A stretch of DNA of 39,046 nucleotides from Geodermatophilus obscurus (lineage in GTDB: Bacteria; Actinomycetota; Actinomycetes; Mycobacteriales; Geodermatophilaceae): contig NZ_FRDM01000036.1 of assembly GCF_900143215.1 (NCBI RefSeq), positions 1 through 39,046 on the forward strand, written 5' to 3'. Positions 8,428 through 16,718 of the stretch are shown here, piece by piece. The notes under the pieces were generated by a model. It saw nothing but the letters and a program-made list of their open reading frames with translations. It searched no databases and was not told the DNA's origin. The translations under genes were made by a program, and so were the position numbers. Each line of letters begins with the position of its first letter. The stretch's first letter is position 1.

Positions 8428-8954
8428 GGTCGCCTCTCCCTCGGGGTGTTCATGCGCCCTGTCCCGGCGGCTCGGCGAGCGACGCGATGACCCGCGTCGA
8501 CGGTCCTCGCAGAGTAGGAGCGCGCACGTCACCAGGACATCACCGGCGCGTCACTCGCACGTGCCTCCGATTCGACGTGATGGCGTCGAATGATCCGGCC
8601 GTCGCCCGGTCGACGGCGCTGAACGCACAGGCGCATTCCCCTGGTGCGACCATCGACGTGTATCCACGAGTTGCTGCTCGGAGGACACGCGTCGGGGGTC
8701 GCCGGGACCGACGGCGTGTGCCACGTGAACGGCCGCGTCGGAGACCGGAGCCGCGAGACCCCTACGTGCGGGCTGGGGTCAGCGGCGACCCTGGCTGACC
8801 AGGTCGCTGAGATGTCCTCAGGGACCCCAGTCGAACGTACGTCTCGAGGGCCTCGGGAACCGCGGTGGCGCCGGTGCTGGCGACCGGGCTGCCCGGAGCC
8901 CAGTCGACTCCGGTCGGTACGGGCGGTCAGGCCGCGTGAGCGGTCGGGGCGGTG

Positions 8955-9014
8955 TCCCGAGCTCGATGGGGGTCGTGCGGCCGAGGGCGTCGTGCCGCCG
9001 GCGGGCGTGGCGCA
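8955..9014 (-). pseudogene. Possible transposase C-terminal fragment
   Basis: The minus strand reads LRHARRRHDALGRTTPIELG, similar to the conserved ending RRRHxALGxxTPxE of IS3/IS481 integrase-type transposases. Nothing recognisable precedes it in any frame. The match is short and Arg-rich peptides are common at this GC content, so chance is possible. Confidence 0.28.
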
Positions 9015-9309
9015 GGCCGGGCCGACCGGCAGCAGAACCCGAGACTTCTGCCGTCCACGATGCTCGGTTCGAGGGGCAAGGCCGCTTTCGAGATCACGCG
9101 TCCGCCGCCCTGCAACGAGCCGTGCGTCGGGTGATGCCGCGGTGACAGCTCGGTGACGGTGAGGATGTGAACCTGCTGCGGGACCGAGTCGTCACGGTCT
9201 CCGAGCGGTTGCGGAGCGCTCTGGAAGTAGCCAGGTCTCCTTCATGAGCGAGCAGCGAGCGGGTCGGTGTCGATGACCCGATCGCGCAGTCACGTCGGCA
9301 TCCGCTTCG

Positions 9310-9373
9310 GATCCACGCACGATCACGATCCACGCACGATCACGAGATGTCTCACGATCACGAGATGTCTCAC
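9310..9373. repeat. Tandem direct repeats (17-bp x2, then 18-bp x1.7)
   Basis: GATCCACGCACGATCAC occurs at 9310-9326 and again, identically, at 9327-9343. GAGATGTCTCACGATCAC follows at 9344-9361 and its first 12 bases recur at 9362-9373. The shared CGATCAC ends suggest stepwise slippage. It is not in a supported coding frame and lies about 460 bases upstream of the tyrosinase. Confidence 0.85.
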
Positions 9374-9832
9374 ACGGGTGGCTGGGAGGGAGCCACGACC
9401 TCGGCATGAAGGAATTCCTCGTCCCCATTCGGAGGTGCGGTGCACCGGGTCCTGCCGCCGCCCGCCGGGAACATGCCACAGACCCCTGTCGTCGTCCAAT
9501 TCCGATTGGAGCACGAAGTGTCGTGAGCCGCCAACGATGCAAGGCAACGGTCGGGCGGGTCCGAGAGGCTCGGATGGTCAGGGGGCGCCGCAGCAGGCGC
9601 TGAGCACGAACTCCCGTGACATTTCCGGGGTGCGCGCTCGACCACCTCGCCGACGAGGTGATGAGGGCGAGCGAGGTGTGTCGATGTTGTGCAGAGCCGC
9701 GAGAGGCAGCGGCACGGGTGCCAGCGATCGAGGAAGTCTGGTGACGCGGGAGTGGATGGACGCGTGAACTCCCACCGAGACGAGGGTGAGTGACCACGAC
9801 CCGAGGCCCACGAGTCAACGGAAGGACGAGCC

Positions 9833-11302
9833 ATGGCCGACCAAGTCGTCAGCAACCCGACCTACATGGAGCACATCCGGCACTTCTTCGACGACGTGGA
9901 CCTCGAGCACATGCTGGCACGCGGCATCGACCTCACGACCTATCCGGCATTGAGAGCGAATGCGGCACGGGTGTTCCAGCACACCCGCCCGAACGGAGGC
10001 GACATGCCACCCGACGCGGGCCGCAGATGGAGCCAGGAGCGACACACCACGTTCCGCAACTGGATCGTCACCGGCTTCCCGCTCGGCACCCCTCAGCCGC
10101 AACCGGTGCAGGCCGGGACCGGGACGCGGATCCGCAAAGACGCCCGCGACCTCACCGACGAGGAGATCGCGACGCTGCGCCGGGCCTTCCAAGGTCTGAT
10201 GGACCAGCCCGCACAGGCGCCCGACAGCTACTTCACCTGGGGCGGCGTCCACGGCCTGCCGGCCCCGTTCGAGTGCCTGCACCACGAAGACCTCTTCCTG
10301 CCCTGGCACCGAGTCCTGTTGCGGCGATTCGAGGACGCCCTGCGAACGGTGCCCGGCTGCGCAGACGTCACACTGCCGTTCTGGGACATCACCGCGGAAG
10401 TGCCACAGTTCCTCTACACCGCGCCATTCGACGCGTACACCCTTCCCGCTGGCATCGGCGCCGGCTTCCCGGCGGGCTATACCACCGACCGTTACTCTGC
10501 CGCGGAGGTCCTGTCGAACGTCACGAGCTTCGGCGTCCCCCAGCAGATCGCGGAGGCCGCGGCGATGTTCGACTGGGGCAAGTTCCGCAACAAGCTGGAG
10601 GGCGCTCACGACAACGGCCACCCCTCCACCGGCCACACGATGACCGACGCGGACGTCGCGTCCTACGACCCGATCTTCTGGCTTTTCCACGCCAATTGGG
10701 ATCGTCTGTGGTGGGAGTGGCAGCAGACGATGTCGGCCACCACGCAATGGTCGTTCCGCAGCACGATCACCGACGGCCAGAGCGACTTCCTGACCAGTGG
10801 GTTCGACGACCTCTCACCGTTCGGTGAGAAAGCCGCGGCCACGATCGACCTCTCGGCCACCGGCGTCGGGTACGGACTCGCGCACACGAGTCCCCCAACG
10901 GACGCGGACCTACCGCGAATCCCGGCGCTGGCCTTCGGGAGCGTCCCCGCCTCGCGCCGGATCGCCGTGGGCTCGGAGCGCCAGGCCTCCGTCCGGCTGA
11001 AGGGTGTGAACCGCCTCGCGATTCCCGGTACGTTCGAGGCCATCCTCACGGCCGACGGCGTCCCCGTGGCCCGGCAAGCATTCTTCCAGAGGACCCGCCC
11101 CCGCGAGTGCACCGGCTGCCGCGAGAAGGGTGTCGTCGACCTCGACTTCCAGGTCGGCGTCGAGACCGTCACCGGCAAGACGCTCGGCGTGACGATCGAG
11201 ATCCTCTCGCCGGGTGCAGAGCGGATCGGCCGTACCTTCCCGCTGTCGTCGTGCGGCGACCCCACCATCAACATCAGGTTGCCACTCGAGGACCGGACGT
11301 GA
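9833..11302 (+). CDS. Tyrosinase / polyphenol oxidase (type-3 dicopper)
   Basis: The 489-aa product has both copper sites. CuA: H140 (GGVH), H150 (ECLHHEDLFLPWH) and H159. CuB: H259 and H263 (AHDNGH) and H286 (FHANWDRLWW). Type-3 copper enzymes hydroxylate monophenols and oxidise o-diphenols to quinones. An extra N-terminal module (about 15-85, ending GGDMPPDAGRRWSQERHTTF and WIVTGFPLG) resembles that of the 5570-7228 protein. A beta-rich C-terminal domain (about 365-489), with RECTGCREKGVVDLDFQV and another Cys at 474, resembles the C-terminal shielding part of long polyphenol oxidases. There is no signal peptide and no adjacent MelC1-type chaperone gene, so the C-terminal domain may serve the caddie role (inference). 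GGAAGGA precedes the ATG. Confidence 0.92.
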   Translation: MADQVVSNPTYMEHIRHFFDDVDLEHMLARGIDLTTYPALRANAARVFQHTRPNGGDMPPDAGRRWSQERHTTFRNWIVTGFPLGTPQPQPVQAGTGTRIRKDARDLTDEEIATLRRAFQGLMDQPAQAPDSYFTWGGVHGLPAPFECLHHEDLFLPWHRVLLRRFEDALRTVPGCADVTLPFWDITAEVPQFLYTAPFDAYTLPAGIGAGFPAGYTTDRYSAAEVLSNVTSFGVPQQIAEAAAMFDWGKFRNKLEGAHDNGHPSTGHTMTDADVASYDPIFWLFHANWDRLWWEWQQTMSATTQWSFRSTITDGQSDFLTSGFDDLSPFGEKAAATIDLSATGVGYGLAHTSPPTDADLPRIPALAFGSVPASRRIAVGSERQASVRLKGVNRLAIPGTFEAILTADGVPVARQAFFQRTRPRECTGCREKGVVDLDFQVGVETVTGKTLGVTIEILSPGAERIGRTFPLSSCGDPTINIRLPLEDRT

Positions 11303-11303
11303 T

Positions 11304-11328
11304 GCAGGAACCCAACACCCGTTCCTGC
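11304..11328 (+). terminator. Stem-loop directly after the tyrosinase stop
   Basis: GCAGGAAC (11304-11311) pairs perfectly with GTTCCTGC (11321-11328) around a 9-base loop, starting two bases after the TGA. There is no T-tract. Its location suits transcription termination. Confidence 0.5.
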
Positions 11329-11795
11329 TCGCTGAGACCACGTCCTCCTCGACTGTGCATGATCCACTGCTCGAGTTCAGTTCCCGCTCCGCTGGTCGGG
11401 TGGTCCGGCGTGCACCACAGGGGGTGGAGCCAGGCACGTCCCATCGGGCCAATCGCGGGCGCCGATCGTCGGGACGGCGGTCTGCATTCGCCCCTGATGC
11501 GGTCGTCGTCGTGGGGTGGCGCGCTCCACCATCGATGTCAACGGGCAGCTGCCGCGGTGCACCCCTCTCGGCAGCTGCAGCTTCGTGGTCCCGGCAAAGC
11601 TGATATCAGGTCCAACCGACCGGCGGCCCACCGGCGCGGGGGCCGTCCTTCCCGGTCATGGCCAGGGCAGACGACGGTTCAGACCGCGCTGGGACGAGAG
11701 GGGTTCGTGGCCGGCCGGCCGGACAGCGAGGACCCCGCAGGAGGCCAAGGGCGCCGGCCAGCAGCTCGTCGAGGGACCGGCGAACCGGCCAGGCA
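11329..11795. other. Intergenic stretch with no supported gene
   Basis: Only overlapping low-complexity frames are seen. The right part runs into the recombinase relic and probably once encoded its upstream portion, but nothing there reads as integrase. Confidence 0.45.
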
Positions 11796-12194
11796 CACGT
11801 GTTGGACATCGACGCCGACACGGTCGCCGCCCCGCGGGTACACCGCGCAACTCGCGGTTCCCTCACGCACGAGCTCGTGCGGGACGCCACGCTCGTGCTA
11901 GGCGATCTCGACGGCACGCACCGCCACCCCGAGCGGTACGCGCGGCGGTTCGTCGAGCAGGTCGCGCAGGCGCGCAAGGCGCTCGGGGAGAACCTGCTGC
12001 CGGCGATCCGGCTGCACGACCTCCGCCACACCCACGCGACCCTGCTGCTGGCCGACGGCGTGCCGGTGAAGGTCGTCTCCGAGCGCCTGGGCCACGCGAG
12101 CGCCACCATCACGCTCACCGTCTACCAGCACGTCCATCCCGGCATGGGCCGCGAGGCGGCCGGCGCAGATGGTGGTCGAACTCGCCATGGGTGA
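11796..12194 (+). pseudogene. 5'-truncated tyrosine recombinase (phage-type integrase) relic
   Basis: From VLDIDADTVAAPRVHRA onward the frame reads as the C-terminal catalytic half of an actinobacterial integrase: DLDGTHRHPERYARRF, then LHDLRHTHATLLLADG (the Arg of the R-H-x-x-R signature), VKVVSERLGHASATITL (second His region) and the Tyr of VYQHVHPGMG. The N-terminal SAM-like core-binding domain and the first catalytic Arg region are missing; upstream sequence in all frames is unrelated. The end runs past the normal C-terminus in an altered frame. No tRNA or obvious att core is adjacent. It marks a former integrated element. Confidence 0.75.
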
Positions 12195-12380
12195 GGAAGC
12201 CGGCGAAGGTGAGCTGGTCGAAGGCTGAGGACCCGCGGTCCGCGCCGATCTTCGCCGCCGCGACGGCGTCACGGAGCTGCTCCGGCACGATCAGCCAGCC
12301 GAGCCCGGTGCAAGCGTCTTGCTGGCCGTCCCCGAGTAGCCGACCAGGTCGGGGGCGTCGACACCCGCAGACCGCCGGCC

Positions 12381-12619
12381 GGCGCGATCATCCACTCCGA
12401 TCACGGCGGGCAACTCGGCTCTCGGGTGTTCAGCACCCGCGCCCAGCAGTCCGGACCGGTGCCCTCCATGGGGTCGATCGGCGACTGCGACGAAAGCGCG
12501 GCCATCGAGTCCTTCCGGTCCCGCATGCAGGTCGAGCTCCTCGACCGCCGCCGCGGCACTCCGCCCTCGGCTGGCTCACACCCGTGGAGTTCGAGCACCG
12601 GTCATCGACCACCGTGGCA
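12381..12619 (+). pseudogene. Second IS3-family transposase relic with internal deletion
   Basis: Frame 3 reads GAIIHSDHGGQLGSRVFSTR, then QQSGPVPSMGSIGDCDESAA and IESFRSRMQVELLDRRR, the DDE core of an IS3 orfB with the first Asp (HSDHGGQ) and the Glu (ESF) still present. The frame then jumps to RHSALGWLTPVEFEHRSS in frame 2, the normal C-terminus. About 30 residues between LLDR and RHSALG are deleted, and the usual DCYDNA block is altered to DCDESA. It differs in sequence from the relic at 7.4 kb, so it derives from a different IS3 subgroup element. Confidence 0.78.
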
Positions 12620-12703
12620 CGAAGTCCAGCGAGGCGACTCCACGAAATGCGGGGCACACCAGGGCCTCCACTGAACCCGGGGCGGTCACGAGCTGAGTGC
12701 GAC

Positions 12704-12736
12704 CCTGGTCCTGAGCCTGGTCCTGAGCCTGGTCCG
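12704..12736. repeat. Short 12-bp tandem repeat
   Basis: CCTGGTCCTGAG occurs at 12704-12715 and 12716-12727, and a third copy begins at 12728. It is not in a supported gene. Confidence 0.8.
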
Positions 12737-12756
12737 GTGGACGGGTGGACCGGGGA

Positions 12757-12918
12757 TCAGGCTTCGGGCGCCGCCTGGGGGTCACGCCCGGTGGCGAAGG
12801 CCGGGTGCTGCGCGGCCAGTTCGCTGGCCTGTCCGAGCCCGGTGAGCGGGCTCCAGGGGAGGAACGCATCGAGGTTCCGGCGGGCGACCTCGACGAGGTG
12901 GGTGGTCAAACGAGACAT
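12757..12918 (-). CDS. Small hypothetical protein (53 aa)
   Basis: The frame gives MSRLTTHLVEVARRNLDAFL followed by PWSPLTGLGQASELAAQHPA and a short polar tail: an amphipathic helix and a mixed composition more protein-like than the surrounding frames. The open frame extends to 13023, but the upstream part is low-complexity. A purine-rich AGAAGAGG lies about 12 bases before the ATG, which is long for a ribosome-binding site. I do not recognise a family. It lies downstream of the UspA-like gene on the same strand. Confidence 0.45.
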   Translation of the reverse strand: MSRLTTHLVEVARRNLDAFLPWSPLTGLGQASELAAQHPAFATGRDPQAAPEA

Positions 12919-13124
12919 GGGTGCTGGCACCTCTTCTCCATGTGGTCCATCAGTGACATCAGGGCCAGCGAAGAGAGAACGAGGACTGTTCCGGTCTCCG
13001 GCGTGAGGCCGCTTACGCTCCACGGCACGCCGGCGTCGGGTGTCATGGGCAGTTCACCGCGGCTGGAGGCCCGGTCCGGACGGGGCGCTCGCGTTCCGGC
13101 GCGGCAGCGGAACCGTCCGCGGGC

Positions 13125-13586
13125 TCACACGTCCCTGGCGGGCACGTGGGTGACCGGCAGGTGGAACTTGTGCTCCAGACGACCGGGCAGGTCCTGGTGC
13201 AGCCAACGGGACACCCGCGCGGGGAGCGTGGACACGATGATCTCGTCGAACTCGTGGGTGGCCGTGGCCTCCTCGGCTGCCCGCACCGGATCGGGGTCAC
13301 CCACCGTGCCGTCGGCACGGACCCCTGCAGCGGTCAGCCTCCGCACGGCGGCGTCGAGCTTGGCCTGCGCCAGTCTCCGCGCCTCCGCCGGCGGCGCCGG
13401 CAACGTCGGGATCCCACCCATGACGGGCATCGGGATCGGCACGGCGTTCGACGCGAGGTCCTTCACCGGCGTCGCCGGCACGACGAGCCAGAACTCGGCA
13501 GGACCGGCGGCCACCCGCTCACGGACGAGCTCCATGAGCTCGTCGCTGTCGAGCGACTGGTTCGCCACGACGAGGTAGCGGTTCAT
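13125..13586 (-). CDS. UspA-like small protein
   Basis: The 153-aa product has the alternating beta-alpha pattern of the universal stress / HUP fold: RYLVVANQSLDSDELMELVR at the N-terminus, EFWLVVPATPVKD, a long helix (AEARRLAQAKLDAAVRRLTA), GVRADGTVGDPDPVRAAEEA and FDEIIVSTLP followed by RVSRWLHQDLPGRLEHK. The ATP-binding GxxG(x9)GS signature of classical UspA is replaced by STLPARVSRWL, so nucleotide binding is doubtful. GGAGGA precedes the ATG with good spacing. Similar proteins are common in actinobacteria; their role is unproven. Confidence 0.7.
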   Translation of the reverse strand: MNRYLVVANQSLDSDELMELVRERVAAGPAEFWLVVPATPVKDLASNAVPIPMPVMGGIPTLPAPPAEARRLAQAKLDAAVRRLTAAGVRADGTVGDPDPVRAAEEATATHEFDEIIVSTLPARVSRWLHQDLPGRLEHKFHLPVTHVPARDV

Positions 13587-13881
13587 GGGTCTCCTCCGGA
13601 CGAACCGTTGGACGTGCGCGAACCGAGGCGACGCGGCGACGTCGCGGGGCCATCACCGGTCTGGCCCGACCGGGGCGGCGGCAGGAGAGGCGGATGGCCG
13701 CTTTCGCCCACCTGGTGCTCCGGGACGTCAGGCAGCAGGGGATCGACGGCCGAACCGTACCGCTCATCCCGAGCCGTGAGAACGGACGCGGTGCCGGGCT
13801 GGGCAACGGTCGAGGCGGCGCCGGTCCCGACGACGTCTCGCACTCCGCCGGAGGCCGCCACGCGGGTGTAGGAACGCGGCC

Positions 13882-14184
13882 ATGACCGAACCGGACCGCG
13901 CGCTCTTCCTGGTCGTCACCATCAAGCCGCGGAAGGATCGGCGGGCCGAGGCCGAGGAGCAGCTGCAGTCCATGCGGCGGCAGACCCTCACCGAGCCCGG
14001 CTGCGTCTTCATGCACCTCGTGCAGCCGCAGGACGATCCGGACAACTGGGTGATGCTGGAGATGTTCCGTTCCCGTGCTGCCTGGGACGAGCACATGCAG
14101 CAGCCCTACAACACCGAGGGCAACCGCATCCTCGAGGGCCTGCTCCGCGAACCGTCGGAGCTGCGGCTGATGGACGAGAAGTAG
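13882..14184 (+). CDS. ABM-family putative quinol monooxygenase
   Basis: The 100-aa product follows the YgiN/ABM pattern closely: LFLVVTIKPRKDRRAEAEEQ, QTLTEPGCVFMHLVQPQDDP (the conserved EpGc...h/y segment), NWVMLEMFRSRAAWDEHMQQ and a C-terminal strand. YgiN-type proteins act on quinols or as small cofactor-free oxygenases. A weak AGGAA motif lies ahead of the ATG. It is divergent from the UspA-like gene across about 295 bases that hold no other gene. Confidence 0.82.
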   Translation: MTEPDRALFLVVTIKPRKDRRAEAEEQLQSMRRQTLTEPGCVFMHLVQPQDDPDNWVMLEMFRSRAAWDEHMQQPYNTEGNRILEGLLREPSELRLMDEK

Positions 14185-14312
14185 CGGCTCCCACCGATCC
14201 AGGCGGCGCGGGCCCGGGTGGAATGTGCCCCGGCTGGCCGCTACTCTCGCTGGGCGCGCTGTGATCGGGGTCACAGAGATCCTCTTTCCCGCGTCGGCGA
14301 GGGGTGGATCCC

Positions 14313-15653
14313 ATGGCCCGACCGTCCGCAACTCAGGAGCAACCGAACGTCGGTGGACCGGCGAACGCGGGGCTGGTCTATCCGGGCCTCAAGGTCCCGT
14401 TCATCCTGCTCATCGCCTGCTTCGCCGCCTGGGGATCGGCGGCGAACCTCACCGACGTGCTCGTCGGCGTGTTCCGGCAGATCTTCACGATGTCGAACTT
14501 CCAGTCCGCGCTGGTTCAGTTCGCCTACTACGGGGCCTATTTCGCGCTCGCCATCCCCGCTGCCCTGATCAATCGGCGGTTCGGGTACAAGACCGGTGTG
14601 CTCGCCGGTCTGGGGTTGGCCACGCTCGGCGGGTTCCTCTTCATCCCGGCGAGCCAACTGCTCGCCTACGGGTTCTTCCTCGTCGCGCTGTTCGTGCTCG
14701 CGGCCGGGCTCTCCATCCTCGAGACCTCGGCCAATCCCTTCGTGATCGCGATGGGTCCCGAGGTCAGCGCCACCCAGCGGTTGAACCTCGCGCAGGCGTT
14801 CAACCCGGTGGGTGCGAACGTCGGTGTCCTGCTGGGGGCGGTCCTCATCCTGCCCCGCATCACGAAGGACGAGGAGAAGGCGTCCATGACGCCGCAGGAG
14901 CTGGGAACGGCTCAGGAACAGGACCTGTCCCTGGTGCTCGGCCCCTACCTCGGGATCGCCATCGCGCTGCTGATCATCTGGGTGCTCATCGCCCTCCGGA
15001 AGATCGACACGCCGGACGAACACGTCCACTTCGGACTGGAGCAGACGTCGGGCGGGGCAGCCAGCCGCCTCTGGCACAACCGTCACTACCGCTTCGGCGT
15101 GGCCGCCCAGTTCCTGAACGTCGGTGCGCAGGTCTGCGCGTGGTCGTTCACCATCCAGTACGCCATGGACGTGGTGGGTGTCTCGGAGGACACCGCGGGG
15201 TGGTACCTGCAGGCCAGCCTGATCGTCTTCCTCATCGCACGCTTCGTCATGACCTACCTGCTGGGCGTCTTCCGGCCGACGAAGCTGCTCTTCGCCATGG
15301 CGGCGCTGGGCGTCGTGCTCTCCCTGGTGGCCGTGTTGTCGCCCAACATGCTCGGCCTGATCGCCGTCGTGGGCATCTCCCTCAGCTTGTCGCTGATGTT
15401 CCCGACGATCTACGGGGTGGCGCTGCAGGGGCTGGGCCCGGACACCAAGTTCGGCGCCGCGGGACTGGTCATGGCCATCCTGGGAGGAGCGCTCCTGCCG
15501 CCGGCCCAGGGCCTCATCATGGACGTGGCCGACACGAACATCGGCTTCCTGGTCCCCGCGGTCTGCCTCGCGTTCGTGGCGGCGTACGCGCTGTTCGACC
15601 TCCGGTCCTCCCGGCACGGTGGTCCCCTGGTGACCGAGGGCGCCGCGCACTGA
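14313..15653 (+). CDS. FucP-type sugar:H+ symporter (MFS)
   Basis: The 446-aa membrane protein has about 12 hydrophobic segments. Features typical of the FucP subfamily are the early LLIACFAAWGSAANLTDVLV with an Asn/Asp in helix 1, QSALVQFAYYGAYFALAIPA in helix 2, RRFGYKTGVLAGLGL, and the ILETSANPFV block followed by RLNLAQAFNPVG. The family takes up fucose, and other members carry glucose, galactose or fructose with protons. The pairing with a PfkB fructokinase 69 bases downstream suggests fructose or another ketohexose here (inference). GAGGGG lies 8 bases before the ATG; an in-frame GTG three codons earlier overlaps that site and is less likely. Confidence 0.87.
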   Translation: MARPSATQEQPNVGGPANAGLVYPGLKVPFILLIACFAAWGSAANLTDVLVGVFRQIFTMSNFQSALVQFAYYGAYFALAIPAALINRRFGYKTGVLAGLGLATLGGFLFIPASQLLAYGFFLVALFVLAAGLSILETSANPFVIAMGPEVSATQRLNLAQAFNPVGANVGVLLGAVLILPRITKDEEKASMTPQELGTAQEQDLSLVLGPYLGIAIALLIIWVLIALRKIDTPDEHVHFGLEQTSGGAASRLWHNRHYRFGVAAQFLNVGAQVCAWSFTIQYAMDVVGVSEDTAGWYLQASLIVFLIARFVMTYLLGVFRPTKLLFAMAALGVVLSLVAVLSPNMLGLIAVVGISLSLSLMFPTIYGVALQGLGPDTKFGAAGLVMAILGGALLPPAQGLIMDVADTNIGFLVPAVCLAFVAAYALFDLRSSRHGGPLVTEGAAH

Positions 15654-15722
15654 GCGGGTGGGCTGTCCCGGCCTGCCGACCTCGGGTACCGGTGCACCGT
15701 TCTCGTCGATGGGAGAAGGCGG

Positions 15723-16679
15723 ATGTTCGTGGTGGTCGGGGAAGCACTTGTCGACCTCGTGGGACAACGGGGCAGTCGAACGCTCGTTGCGCACCCGGGC
15801 GGGAGTCCGGCCAACGTCGCGCTCGGGCTCGCCCGACTCGGGGATCAGGTCACCCTGATGACGCGCCTGGGCCGGGACTCCTTCGGGGAGCTGGTCTCCG
15901 CGCACCTGAAGGCGAGTGGCGTCCGGGTCGAGGCCGGGCCTGATGCCGGCGCCAGGACGAGCCTGGCCGTGGCCAGCCTGGCCGCGGGGGTCGCCTCCTA
16001 CGACTTCCGCATCGAGTGGGACATCGGTGACCTGGCCCCCCTCCCGGTCGAGAGCCGGTGCGTCCACACCGGCTCGTTGGCGACCGCACTGGCGCCCGGT
16101 GCAGCCCGAGTGACGAAGCTCCTGGAACGAGAGCGCGAGCGGGGGAGGGTGACCATCTCCTACGACCCCAACGTGCGTCCCGCCCTGCTGGGTACGCCGG
16201 AGGAAGCCAGGCCCGCGATCGAGCACCTCGTGTCCCTCTCGGACGTGGTCAAGGTCAGCGACGAGGACCTGCGCTGGCTCTACCCCGATCGTCGGGACGA
16301 GGACGTGGCCGAGGCCTGGCTGGCGCTGGGCGCCCCGCTCGTCGTCGTGACCCGCGGCGGGAAAGGCGTCTTCGCGGTCACCGCCCACCTGGAACTGGAC
16401 CTCCCCGCGACCCCGATCGACCTCGTCGACACCGTGGGCGCGGGTGACTCCTTCACCGCGGGGCTCCTGGACGGGCTGGGGCGTGCGGACCTGCTCGGTG
16501 GAGTCCGCCGGGACGCCCTCGCGAGGATCGACGAGTCGAGCTTGATCAGCGTCCTGGACGAGGCCAGCCTCATCGCGTCGATCACCTGCTCGCGTCCGGG
16601 TGCCGATCCGCCGACCTGGGCCGAGGTGGAGACCGCCCGCGCTGCCCGGCCGTCGACAGGGCAGTCCATCCCGCGCTGA
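15723..16679 (+). CDS. PfkB-family carbohydrate kinase, probable fructokinase
   Basis: The 318-aa product has the ribokinase/PfkB fold. MFVVVGEALVDLV is at the start, GGSPANVALGLARLG (about 26-40) is the first signature, and the DTVGAGDSFTAG block contains the catalytic base D242. SYDPNVRP and KVSDEDLRWL are also typical of fructokinases, which make fructose-6-phosphate with ATP. GGGAGAAGG sits just before the ATG. It follows the FucP-type symporter by 69 bases, forming a likely uptake-and-phosphorylation operon. Its 3' end converges on glgA with about 40 bases between stops. Confidence 0.85.
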   Translation: MFVVVGEALVDLVGQRGSRTLVAHPGGSPANVALGLARLGDQVTLMTRLGRDSFGELVSAHLKASGVRVEAGPDAGARTSLAVASLAAGVASYDFRIEWDIGDLAPLPVESRCVHTGSLATALAPGAARVTKLLERERERGRVTISYDPNVRPALLGTPEEARPAIEHLVSLSDVVKVSDEDLRWLYPDRRDEDVAEAWLALGAPLVVVTRGGKGVFAVTAHLELDLPATPIDLVDTVGAGDSFTAGLLDGLGRADLLGGVRRDALARIDESSLISVLDEASLIASITCSRPGADPPTWAEVETARAARPSTGQSIPR

Positions 16680-16718
16680 CCACGCCGTCGAGCAGTCCTC
16701 CGGCTGGGGGTCGGTGCG

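Larger units (their letters stand above)
8428..9832. other. 1.4-kb stretch with no supported intact gene
   Basis: Six-frame open stretches are short or low-complexity and lack ribosome-binding sites. Base composition looks a little less GC-rich than the neighbours by eye. Within it are a tandem direct repeat (9310-9373) and, on the minus strand at about 8955-9014, a short peptide (RRRHDALGRTTPIEL) that resembles the C-terminal tail of IS3/IS481-type transposases. It is probably eroded mobile-element DNA. Confidence 0.5.

Noticed and set aside
11516..13006. 496-aa plus-strand frame across the mobile relics
   Set aside because: It merely passes through the integrase relic out of frame and catches the last 18 residues of the IS3 relic.
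14271..16388. 705-aa minus-strand frame opposite the FucP-type symporter and kinase
   Set aside because: Antisense of two clear genes; highly charged His/Gly/Glu/Arg composition typical of GC-rich shadows.
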